Shown here in pieces: positions 6,751-14,049 of a stretch of 18,079 nucleotides of DNA (position 1 is the first letter of the stretch; every line of letters begins with the position of its first letter). A model generated the notes under the pieces. The model was not told the origin of the DNA. It did not search any database and worked only from the letters and a program-made list of their open reading frames with translations. Location: assembly GCA_017632695.1 (NCBI GenBank), contig JAGBQS010000122.1, positions 1 through 18,079 of the forward strand. The letters are read 5' to 3'. Source of the DNA: Bacteroidales bacterium. GTDB taxonomy: Bacteria > Bacteroidota > Bacteroidia > Bacteroidales > UBA3663. A program made the position numbers and the translations under genes.

Positions 6751-9588
6751 ATGAAACAAAGTAAATCTTTCATTCGCGTAGCAGCGGTTTCGCTGCTCGC
6801 GAGTGTATTTACAGCCGTAACGGCTTGGGCAGAAACCGAGGAGGCGCTTCTGCCGTCGTTCGCAAACGGTAACGGTACGGAAGGTGCCCCTTACGAAATT
6901 GCGAGCGCAGAGGATTGGGATACTTTTACCCAGCGTATTAACGAAGGCATAGGCCTGAAGGCTTATTACAAGCTGACCGCCAGCATCGATCTGGGTTCTT
7001 CGGAAGCTCCGCTTGAAACCGTTGTCGGCTGCGACAAAACCAATTGCTTTCAGGGTTATTTCGATGGCGGCACCAATACCATTACCTTCAACATAAGCCG
7101 TACATCTGAATATGCCGGACTGTTCGGCGTAGTTAAAGGCGCTACCTTCTGCAACCTGACTGTGGAAGGCACCCTTACCAGTACCCGGAAATATATTGGC
7201 AGTATTGCAGCCTATGCGGATGCCGAGTCAACTCCTTGCGAGTTTGTTGACTGTACCAGCCGCGTAACCATCAACTGTCTGGTAGCCGGCGACGGCAGCA
7301 TCGGCGGTCTGCTGGGACATAGCGAAAACGGTAAGGTAAACTTCCAGGACTGCGTCTTTGCCGGCGAGATCAACGGCGTGGACGGTACCGAAAAATGCGG
7401 CGGCTTCATCAATTATGCAAAGGGTTCTGTCAATTATAACCATTGCCTGATGGCCGGAACCGTCAATATCTCGAAAAACTTTGCCACTTTTAACCGTGGC
7501 GTTGCAACCAAGACTTTCGCTGATACCTATTACATAAATAACTACGGAGATGTAAAAGGCGCAAGCCAGGCAATCGCCGAGGTTCCTGCCGGTGAGATTT
7601 ACCGGAAGCTCGTATTCGGCAGCACGGCCTGCTACCTGCAGGGTAAGGTGCAAGCCGATATTGATTATGAATATCCTTATCTTGCCCGGCCGATTGCCAT
7701 TGAGGCGAATGTTAAGGACGATAAAAAGATCCTTGCCGAAGGTGCCGATTACGAACTCACCTATCAGAAGTGGGATGCCGATAAGGATGATTATACCGAT
7801 GTGGCCGAAATGAACGAAGTTGGCGACTATATAGTCTTTGTAAACGCCAAAGGCAATTATGCCGGTTCTATCCGGAACAAGGTTCATGTCTATACCATCG
7901 ATCCTACCTGGGTGGCACTGCAGGATGCTTTGGCATCGAAATCCCGCGTTGCCCTTACGGCCGACTATCTGGCAGGCGAAAAGGAAACGGCGCTTGTTGT
8001 CAGCGGTTCAGTTGTGCTCGATCTGAACGGACACACCATCAGTCGCGGGCTCGCTTCCGCTCAGGAAAACGGTTATGTGATGCTGGTTGAAAACAAGGAC
8101 GCTGACCTGACCATTCTGGACAGCAGTGCCGATCAGAAAGGTGCCATTACCGGCGGTTGGAACAAAGGCAACGGCGGCGGCATTGTCAATAACGGAACAC
8201 TGAAACTGTACAGCGGCAATATTACGGCCAACCACTGTGAAGAAGGCGGTGGAACAATTTATGGTACCGGCGGCGGCATCATGAACGAGAAAACGGCTTC
8301 GTTCTTTATGTATGGCGGCTCGGTCAGCAACAATACGGCTGTAGGCGGCGGAGCAGGCATTTATGCCAAAGAAATCCAGTCCTTCAGCATCGAAGGCGGC
8401 GAGGTCAAGGGCAATGAATCGCTCAACAAGGGTGCAGGTATCCGTGTGAGTGTTAAAAACGCCCGCATCACAAAGTGTACGATAACAGGCAACGTTCTTA
8501 CGGGCGATAAACAGGGCTTCGGTGCCGGTATCTATCACGAAGGTTACAATCTGACCGTCGAGGACTGCCTCATTACCGATAATGTGGCCGGAACGGAAGG
8601 CGGCGGTTTATACACGCTTAGCGGATCAGGATCACTGACGCTTATCAACTGCAACTTTGCACGTAACGAGTCTCCAAAGGGTGCCTGCTTCAGCTTTAAC
8701 GGTAAGGAGATCGTTATGGACGGCGGTTTCTATCACGATAACGTCAGCACCGACAAGAGCGGTAGCAATCTTATCGTCATCAATACCAAATCATCAGAAC
8801 TGGAGCTGGAGAACCAGGAGGATCTGGACGATCTGGCCGGCTTGGAGTTTGCAACGGTTGTGCTGAATAACCGTACGCTTTACAAGGATGGCGACTGGAA
8901 CACACTCTGCCTGCCGTTCGATGTGACGGACGGTGATACGGAGGATGGTGTCAGCTTCAGCGGTACGCCTCTGGAAGGTGCCGTTGTGATGGAGCTGGAC
9001 GTTACCGGATACTACGATGATAAGGGCGTACGCTATGCAGATCCGGCTGAAGGTCTGGTGCAGACAGGCTTCAATAAGGAGACCGGCGACCTTGCCCTCT
9101 ACTTTACCGAGGTTTCGGCCATCGAGGCCGGCAAGCCTTACCTGATCAAGTGGGCCAAGGCTTACGACTACGATGAAACCTTCGACCTGCAGAATCCTGT
9201 TTTCTCACAGGAGACTATCGTAAGTACTCCGATTCCGGTTTATTTTACGGGAGGCAGTTTTGTCGGCAATCTCAAAGCGGTTAACTTCACCGCCAACGAT
9301 AAGACCAAGCTCCTTCTAGGTCTTAACAACAAACTGTTCTGGCCGAATGCCGATATGAGCTTCGGCGCTTGCCGTGCCTACTTCGACATCGAGTTCTCCG
9401 AGCAGCAGATTCATGCCAGTGTCATGAACTTTACGGAGGACGAGGAGGCAACGTCGATTGACACCCACAGCCTGACTGTGAACCGCAAGCCCGGTTCCTG
9501 GTACACGCTGGACGGCCGACAGCTGGAAGGCGAGCCTACTGCCGGCGGTATCTACTTCCGGAATGGCAGGAAGCTGCTGGTTAAATAA
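6751..9588 (+). CDS. Large exported beta-helix (GLUG-like/parallel beta-helix) surface protein
   Basis: 945 residues. The signal peptide ends at AWA|ET (residue 27). Residues about 35-250 (GTEGAPYEIASAEDWDTF, ...GYFDGGTNTITFN, ...AGLFG, ...IGGLLGHSENGKVNFQDC) resemble Bacteroidales proteins with GLUG motifs. Residues about 310-385 look like an MBG-type all-beta domain. Residues about 400-680 form a parallel beta-helix repeat region with recurring GGGI/GGG.IY and 'ITxN' turns (GGGIVNNGTLKLYSGNITAN, GTGGGIMNE, GGGAGIYAKE, EGGGLYTL). Residues 708-945 are the module shared with the C10 peptidase, ending WYTLDGRQL...GGIYFRNGRKLLVK. No catalytic residues are recognised. Adhesin-like or glycan-contacting surface protein is the broad guess; beta-helix folds also occur in polysaccharide lyases, so an enzyme cannot be excluded. 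It has its own divergent promoter region. Confidence 0.75.
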   Translation: MKQSKSFIRVAAVSLLASVFTAVTAWAETEEALLPSFANGNGTEGAPYEIASAEDWDTFTQRINEGIGLKAYYKLTASIDLGSSEAPLETVVGCDKTNCFQGYFDGGTNTITFNISRTSEYAGLFGVVKGATFCNLTVEGTLTSTRKYIGSIAAYADAESTPCEFVDCTSRVTINCLVAGDGSIGGLLGHSENGKVNFQDCVFAGEINGVDGTEKCGGFINYAKGSVNYNHCLMAGTVNISKNFATFNRGVATKTFADTYYINNYGDVKGASQAIAEVPAGEIYRKLVFGSTACYLQGKVQADIDYEYPYLARPIAIEANVKDDKKILAEGADYELTYQKWDADKDDYTDVAEMNEVGDYIVFVNAKGNYAGSIRNKVHVYTIDPTWVALQDALASKSRVALTADYLAGEKETALVVSGSVVLDLNGHTISRGLASAQENGYVMLVENKDADLTILDSSADQKGAITGGWNKGNGGGIVNNGTLKLYSGNITANHCEEGGGTIYGTGGGIMNEKTASFFMYGGSVSNNTAVGGGAGIYAKEIQSFSIEGGEVKGNESLNKGAGIRVSVKNARITKCTITGNVLTGDKQGFGAGIYHEGYNLTVEDCLITDNVAGTEGGGLYTLSGSGSLTLINCNFARNESPKGACFSFNGKEIVMDGGFYHDNVSTDKSGSNLIVINTKSSELELENQEDLDDLAGLEFATVVLNNRTLYKDGDWNTLCLPFDVTDGDTEDGVSFSGTPLEGAVVMELDVTGYYDDKGVRYADPAEGLVQTGFNKETGDLALYFTEVSAIEAGKPYLIKWAKAYDYDETFDLQNPVFSQETIVSTPIPVYFTGGSFVGNLKAVNFTANDKTKLLLGLNNKLFWPNADMSFGACRAYFDIEFSEQQIHASVMNFTEDEEATSIDTHSLTVNRKPGSWYTLDGRQLEGEPTAGGIYFRNGRKLLVK

Positions 9589-9610
9589 ATTTGAGTCTGT
9601 ATTTTTTGGT

Positions 9611-9650
9611 TTCTATCAAGAAGGAGAGAACTTGAGAATTTTTATTTTTA
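9611..9650 (+). terminator. Possible weak terminator after the beta-helix gene
   Basis: TCAAG (9616-9620) pairs with CTTGA (9631-9635) around a 10-base purine-rich loop. TTC (9611-9613) and GAA (9636-9638) can extend the stem past a 2-base bulge, and the T-rich stretch ATTTTTATTTTTA follows. The stem is short, so this is tentative. Confidence 0.3.
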
Positions 9651-9784
9651 TATCCCCTTTGATTATTGACTGATTACTCATGATTACTTTATTACTCACA
9701 CAACATACATGAGCATTATTCTCAGTTCTCGAATTCTTGATAAAAACTGTTCAAAAGATTAATAACATTCAAAACATATCCGTT

Positions 9785-9967
9785 ATGAAAAAGTCATATC
9801 AAACTCCCGAAATCGTCATTGTGACCCTAAAGAATGCTAATAGCATTTGCTCTAATTCACAGGGCGTTCAAAGTGTCAGCAACAATGCCGGCATCGACTC
9901 CAGCGTTCAGGGCGGCAGCGAGACTTACCGTTCCAACGGTTTCGGCAATGCATTGTGGGGCGACTGA
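9785..9967 (+). CDS. Small MKK-type peptide (60 residues), function unknown
   Basis: ATG 9785 to TGA 9965-9967 encodes a 60-residue peptide. It starts MKKSYQTPEIVIVTLKN and ends RSNGFGNALWGD, with a Ser/Asn/Gly-rich middle (NSICSNSQGVQSVSNNAG). It has no signal peptide or membrane segment. Bacteroidales genomes carry many short genes opening with MKK.Y..P.....L and ending in a variable Gly/Trp/Asp-rich stretch; their role is not established as far as I know. The start is ATG 9785, not the upstream TTG 9737, because the MKK opening is the family hallmark. Support for a real gene: a strong terminator 25 bases after the stop, and a second, decayed copy of its last 25 or so codons at 16926-17018 that keeps the SNGFGNALWGD end. 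A precursor of a modified or secreted peptide is possible but unproven; the single Cys and lack of a nearby maturase do not favour a classic RiPP. Confidence 0.7.
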   Translation: MKKSYQTPEIVIVTLKNANSICSNSQGVQSVSNNAGIDSSVQGGSETYRSNGFGNALWGD

Positions 9968-10024
9968 TGCCTCTGCCTGTTTACTGAAAACAAAACTCCT
10001 CCCAAGTCTTTTGGGTGGAGTTTT
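9911..10024 (+). repeat. 114-bp direct repeat, copy 1 (left of fimbrial operon)
   Basis: It covers the last 18 codons and stop of the 60-residue peptide gene plus its terminator. It aligns without gaps to 16962-17075 at a constant offset of 7051, with 5 mismatches counted by eye (about 96% identity). Together with copy 2 it brackets the fimbrial operon in direct orientation. Confidence 0.92.
9992..10024 (+). terminator. Strong Rho-independent terminator of the small peptide gene
   Basis: AAAACTCC (9992-9999) pairs with GGAGTTTT (10017-10024), and CCCAA (10001-10005) pairs with TTGGG (10011-10015). One T-T mismatch lies between the two stem parts. The 3' arm itself supplies the T run, followed by GTTT. 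It separates the peptide gene from the fimbrial operon. Confidence 0.85.
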
Positions 10025-10425
10025 GTTTCTCATACTTGGTTTTAATTGTCTTCTTGCCGGTTTCGCAAATATTCTCTGGTAGGGAAGTAATAACTTCCTC
10101 GTAGGGCAGTAAAAATGAGGTACATACGAATAACGTAACAAAACTTGTGTGGTTTTATGCCTGGACAGACTTTCTATGTAAAGATGTCATGATTCTGCAC
10201 TTTTGCAATACGGACATTTCAATTTGTCGTTTTTTTTATACATTTTTTCTGTTTTTTTAGTTTTTTTGATGCGAAGTCATTTAAAAATGAAAAACATACC
10301 TATCTTTGCAACGAAAAAATCTGAGAAAATCCCTGTTTGAATTGAGAAGTTTAGCTTTAAGGAATACCCATAGTAAGACACTCTCATTTTAAATAATTTA
10401 AAACACATTTATTTCTTTAGGAGAA
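10025..10425. other. Gene-free leader region of the fimbrial operon
   Basis: About 400 bases with no credible ORF on either strand. It holds: a 12-base direct repeat GTAGGG(A/C)AGTAA at 10079-10090 and 10101-10112 (22 bases apart); a small inverted repeat GGAAGT/ACTTCC at 10083-10098 overlapping the first of these; T-rich runs at about 10230-10267; the promoter box at 10301; and a roughly 110-base untranslated leader. I found no long inverted repeats of the kind that flank invertible Bacteroides promoters. Confidence 0.6.
10301..10308 (+). promoter_or_regulatory. -7 promoter box of the fimbrial operon
   Basis: TATCTTTG is a full match to TAnnTTTG, 118 bases upstream of the first fimbrial ATG (10426). 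A seven-T tract ending in G (10261-10268) precedes it at a gap of 32 bases. It is the only good box between the upstream terminator and the five-gene operon. Confidence 0.6.
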
Positions 10426-10995
10426 ATGAATAGGATAGCAATAAGTTGTATTCTCTGCTTTTCGTTCATTGTTTTTCCGTTGAAGGCTCAGAATGTTGCC
10501 ATTAGCAACAACCTTCTTTTTGATTTGGACGGAATGCTTAATTTGGGCATTGAGATGCCTTATTCGAAGAAGACTTCTTTAGAGGTCGAAGTAAGTTTTC
10601 GTCCCTGGAAACGCAGTGAAGATGAAGTTCACAAGCACTGGCTGGTTCAGGCTCAGTACCGGATATGGCCATGTCAGATAATGAACGGATTCTTTTTCGG
10701 TCCGTATGCGCACGCAGGAGAGTTCAACTTAGGAAACCATGATTTACCCTTCGGATTACTGAAAGGCTTGAAGCCCAACCGCTATGAAGGCTGGTTGGCG
10801 GGAGCCGGTATCGGTGCCGGTTACGAATACGCTTTGGCCAGACATTGGAATCTGGGAGCTGAACTGGGAGTCGGTTATACCTATATTGATTATAAAAAGT
10901 ATAATTGTAAGGTGTGCGGTACTCTGAAAGAAAATGATGTATATCATTATTTCGGTTTGTCGAGAATGTCCTTAAGTATTATCTATGTATTCTAA
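10426..10995 (+). CDS. DUF3575 family protein, first gene of the fimbrial operon
   Basis: 189 residues. The signal peptide ends near LKA|QN (residue 21). The mature part reads NNLLFDLDGMLNLGIEMPYSKKTSLEVEVSFRPW, KHWLVQAQYRIWPC, GFFFGPYAHAGEFNLG, YEGWLAGAGIGAGYEYALARHWNLGAELGVGYTYIDY and YFGLSRMSLSIIYVF. This is the pattern of the DUF3575 family: alternating strands that look like a small outer-membrane beta-barrel. Members regularly sit at the head of FimA/Mfa-like fimbrial loci of gut Bacteroidales, and a role in surface assembly or as an outer-membrane component is inferred. The start is ATG 10426, preceded by AGGAGAA, which is rather close to act as a classic ribosome site. The next gene begins 13 bases after the stop. 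It contains the Cys pairs PC and NCKVC. Confidence 0.85.
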   Translation: MNRIAISCILCFSFIVFPLKAQNVAISNNLLFDLDGMLNLGIEMPYSKKTSLEVEVSFRPWKRSEDEVHKHWLVQAQYRIWPCQIMNGFFFGPYAHAGEFNLGNHDLPFGLLKGLKPNRYEGWLAGAGIGAGYEYALARHWNLGAELGVGYTYIDYKKYNCKVCGTLKENDVYHYFGLSRMSLSIIYVF

Positions 10996-11008
10996 CCTTA
11001 CTTGAAAC

Positions 11009-12505
11009 ATGAGTGCTTTGATCCATATACTTCTCTCTGAGATACGCGGTGCGGTCAGGTTAGGACGAATCATCCTGCCTGTCTTACTGATGTCGGTGGC
11101 TTTACCTTCGTTCGCACGTGCCAAAAAGGAGCTGGTTCCCAACGAATATGATCTGACCATTGAACATTCCGTTTTGGCCAAAGCCGCCAACAATGTTGTT
11201 GTGCTGCTCCAGATAACAGCCAAGGAGAATGTACCTCCCATGCAGTCGATTGTTGTTATTCCGGTATTGGAAGACACTGTTAACCATCATGAGATCCATT
11301 TCCCGGAAATATTCATCAACAGTCGTAATCAGCAGATTTATTTCGACCGATACCTTTACGAGGAATATCCCAATGCCGTTGCCATGCGTAAGCGCAAAGG
11401 CGTTGACCTTTCGTTCGACTATCTTCGCTCGGTCAAGTACGAACCCTGGATGGCCAATGCCGTTCTGAAGCTGCGCAAGCAGACATGTGCCTGCAGCAAT
11501 CCAAAGGATAAGAGCGAAGTCATCATCGCTTCGCTTTCTGGAGATGAGGTTCCGATCATCAATCTTTATCCGGTTTATCTGTTGCCGCCGGCCGACAAAC
11601 GTATGAAGGTTCGCGAGGAGCAGGGTTCAGCCTTCCTCTGTTTCGAATTGGATAAGACTGAAATCAAGCCGAATTTTATGACCAATCCGATTGAATTGCA
11701 GAAGATTTTCAATTCAATGAATATGGTAAAGAAAGATTCGGATGTAACAGTCAGCCGTCTTATGATTGATGGCTATGCTTCGCCTGACGGACCCGAAAAG
11801 CATAACCTCGAACTCAGTGAACAGCGTACCGAAGCGCTCAAGGAGTATCTGGAAAAAGCCAATATCCATACCGGCGTCAGAATTGATGCCAAGGGTCATG
11901 GTGAGAACTGGGACGACCTTAAGGAGTATCTGCAAAATAACACGAACATTCCTCAGCGCAACAAGCTCATCAACATCACCAATAACTCCCGCACAGCCGA
12001 CGAGAAAGAACGTCAGATGAGAACCGAGGCATCCGAAGGATTCGCTTTCCTGTTAGAGAATGTCTTCCCGTTGCTGCGCTGCACGAAATACAGGGTTATC
12101 TATACCGTTCGTCCGTTTACCATCGAGGAGTCCGAGCGCGTTTTCGAAACGCATCCTGTCAACCTCAGTCTGAACGAGATATACCGTCTGGCCGACAAGT
12201 ATGCCGACGAACAGGAGAGATATTATTCTATTATGCGTACGGCTTACCTGCTTTATCCTGATGATTCGTTTATCAACCTGACAATGTCGTGTCTGGCAAT
12301 TATCAGGGGAGAGGCTGATGTCGCTGCCGATCATCTGAAGAAAGTGGATGATTGTCCGGAGAAGTCTATGAACGAGGGCCTGGTTGCCTACCTGAAGGGC
12401 GATCTTAACAAGGCTGTCATGTTGGTGGAACGTGCCCGCAGATATGGCGTAGTCGGAGCCGACAAGCAACTTGAAGAATTTGAAAAACTATCACTACCTA
12501 AATAA
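11009..12505 (+). CDS. DUF3868/OmpA-like fimbrial-locus protein
   Basis: 498 residues. There is an N-terminal hydrophobic leader with a longer-than-usual n-region (MSALIHILLSEIRGAVRLGRIILPVLLMSVALPSFARA), so the true start could be a later Met, but no other start is clearly better. Residues about 40-200 fit the DUF3868 domain (IVVIPVLED, HFPEIFINSRNQQIYFDRY, and a CACS motif). Residues about 205-300 fit an OmpA-like peptidoglycan-associated domain (FLCFELDKTEIKPNF, then LMIDGYASPDGPEKHNLELSEQRTEALKEYL). The C-terminal 120 residues are helical and TPR-like. Relatives stand beside DUF3575 and fimbrillin genes in Bacteroides. An outer-membrane or periplasmic assembly or tethering role is inferred, not shown. 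The fimbrillin gene starts 12 bases downstream. Confidence 0.82.
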   Translation: MSALIHILLSEIRGAVRLGRIILPVLLMSVALPSFARAKKELVPNEYDLTIEHSVLAKAANNVVVLLQITAKENVPPMQSIVVIPVLEDTVNHHEIHFPEIFINSRNQQIYFDRYLYEEYPNAVAMRKRKGVDLSFDYLRSVKYEPWMANAVLKLRKQTCACSNPKDKSEVIIASLSGDEVPIINLYPVYLLPPADKRMKVREEQGSAFLCFELDKTEIKPNFMTNPIELQKIFNSMNMVKKDSDVTVSRLMIDGYASPDGPEKHNLELSEQRTEALKEYLEKANIHTGVRIDAKGHGENWDDLKEYLQNNTNIPQRNKLINITNNSRTADEKERQMRTEASEGFAFLLENVFPLLRCTKYRVIYTVRPFTIEESERVFETHPVNLSLNEIYRLADKYADEQERYYSIMRTAYLLYPDDSFINLTMSCLAIIRGEADVAADHLKKVDDCPEKSMNEGLVAYLKGDLNKAVMLVERARRYGVVGADKQLEEFEKLSLPK

Positions 12506-12517
12506 TTTCATACAACT

Positions 12518-14026
12518 ATGATCCCTATTAAAAGAATCACCAGTGCGATGCTGATCATAACCGCTACGCTTTGCGGTTGCTCTCAGCATGACGAGTTTGT
12601 TGAAGACATTGACAACAATCCTAACAACTTGAACGAGGTTCCGATTGTTTTCCAGCTGGAGCCCAATTACAGTTCTTCCACGCGCAGTGTCGATGACAGT
12701 TTCGATCCTCGAATGGGTAAGCCAGAGGAGCAGCAGGTAAATAACGTTCGTATTTACCTTTTCGATGCTCCTACCGGTCTTTTCGTCAAGAGTGTCTTTT
12801 TTACCAAGCTGACCGACCTGGCTACCGATGGCTTCGGCAACCGTATCTTTGAGACCGAATCGGTTCTGGTTCCGCAGGGTACCTATAATATCTTCGTGAC
12901 CGCCAATACAACCCGAGTAATCAATAAGAAGAAACAGGCTGAGTTCCTGGCCGATATCGACAGTCTGACCTACGTCCGCGGTCAGATTGAGGACATCTCA
13001 GGCGGCATTCTTATGACGAACCGGGCTATTGAAAATGCCAATACGGTCATCCAGAACAACACTAACACCAGTACAACCACTCCGACCGAGAACGTTGTCC
13101 ACATTACGCTTGAAAGAGTTCTTGCCCGTCTGGATATTGCCAAGGCTTACGATTCATTCCAGCTTACGAACGAGAACAGTCAGCTTTATGCTACCGTTAC
13201 CCTCGACGGACATTATCTGGTTAACCTGCCAAAGTACTATTATACTTACCGTCATACGTCGGTTCTTACCTCGCTTGATGTTCCGGCTTGGAACCTCAAC
13301 AATAATTTTGGAACCGTCAACGATGTGAACGGCTACGTTATCGACCCTTATTTCTTCAATAAGACCATCGATGCAACAACGTTCAACAACAGCGATAAGT
13401 ACTATGTGAACTTCTTCGGCGATTATAACAAGGAAGCCGTACCTTGGAGTATGTTCCTGCCAGCTTCAGGTGGTGTGCCACAGTTCAAGACCGTCTATTG
13501 CCTTGAGAACTGTGCTTTGGCACCTGCCCAGAAGATGGGTTACACTACGGGAGTCATCTTCCGTGCTATCCTGCAGCCGGCAATGAACAGTGTCTATCAG
13601 CTGAAAAACGGAGTTCTTTCGCCGCTTAACGATCCTGCACAATATCCTGAAGTGCTGTATTACTGCAACTATAAGTTCTACAATTCGGCCGAAGCTCTGG
13701 CAGCAGGTATCGGAGTTACTTCTCTTACCGGTGCAGACCTGAGCGCTTATCAGGCCAAGAAGTTTGAAAAGACCGATGATGGCTATCGCTGCTATTACAC
13801 CTACTGGATCCGTCACCTTGACAACTTCAAACCGTCTGAGATGGGCGTAATGGAATTCGCAATTGTTCGTAACAACTGGTACCAGATGCTTATCTCTAAT
13901 ATTACCGGACTCGGCTATAGCGATCTTCCGATCAATACGGATACGCCGGTTGAAGGTGAGACCTACCTCAAGGTGGTAATCAATGTTAAACCATGGGTAT
14001 TCAGAGACATTAACGTTGTTCTTTAA
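12518..14026 (+). CDS. Major-fimbrillin-like lipoprotein (Mfa1/FimA family)
   Basis: 502 residues. The signal peptide II lipobox is LCGC with lipidated C21; the following SQHDEFVED is acidic, as in Bacteroidetes lipoprotein export signals. An N-terminal fimbrillin domain (VNNVRIYLFDAPTGLF, VPQGTYNIFVTANTT, ERVLARLDIAK) is followed by a fimbrillin C-terminal domain with YYTYWIRH starting at residue 426, MGVMEFAIVRNNWYQMLISNITGLG, and a final strand. In Porphyromonas FimA/Mfa1, a trypsin-like protease removes the propeptide after an Arg, freeing a groove for donor-strand polymerisation; R56 in SSSTRSVDD is the matching candidate here. After C21 it has four more Cys (CLENC, YYCNYKF, YRCYY), unusual for a shaft pilin. 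Its place just before the Mfa2/FimB anchor gene supports shaft-subunit identity. Confidence 0.87.
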   Translation: MIPIKRITSAMLIITATLCGCSQHDEFVEDIDNNPNNLNEVPIVFQLEPNYSSSTRSVDDSFDPRMGKPEEQQVNNVRIYLFDAPTGLFVKSVFFTKLTDLATDGFGNRIFETESVLVPQGTYNIFVTANTTRVINKKKQAEFLADIDSLTYVRGQIEDISGGILMTNRAIENANTVIQNNTNTSTTTPTENVVHITLERVLARLDIAKAYDSFQLTNENSQLYATVTLDGHYLVNLPKYYYTYRHTSVLTSLDVPAWNLNNNFGTVNDVNGYVIDPYFFNKTIDATTFNNSDKYYVNFFGDYNKEAVPWSMFLPASGGVPQFKTVYCLENCALAPAQKMGYTTGVIFRAILQPAMNSVYQLKNGVLSPLNDPAQYPEVLYYCNYKFYNSAEALAAGIGVTSLTGADLSAYQAKKFEKTDDGYRCYYTYWIRHLDNFKPSEMGVMEFAIVRNNWYQMLISNITGLGYSDLPINTDTPVEGETYLKVVINVKPWVFRDINVVL

Positions 14027-14049
14027 GATTCCTTTATTTCCTATCCATA

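Noticed and set aside
9737..9967. Longer version of the small peptide starting at TTG 9737
   Set aside because: The ATG at 9785 gives the MKK opening typical of this class; the extra 16 residues are AT-rich and lack a family match.
10025..10425. Invertible (phase-variable) promoter for the fimbrial operon
   Set aside because: No pair of inverted repeats of adequate length flanks the TATCTTTG box; only the 6-base GGAAGT/ACTTCC hairpin is seen, and it lies to one side.
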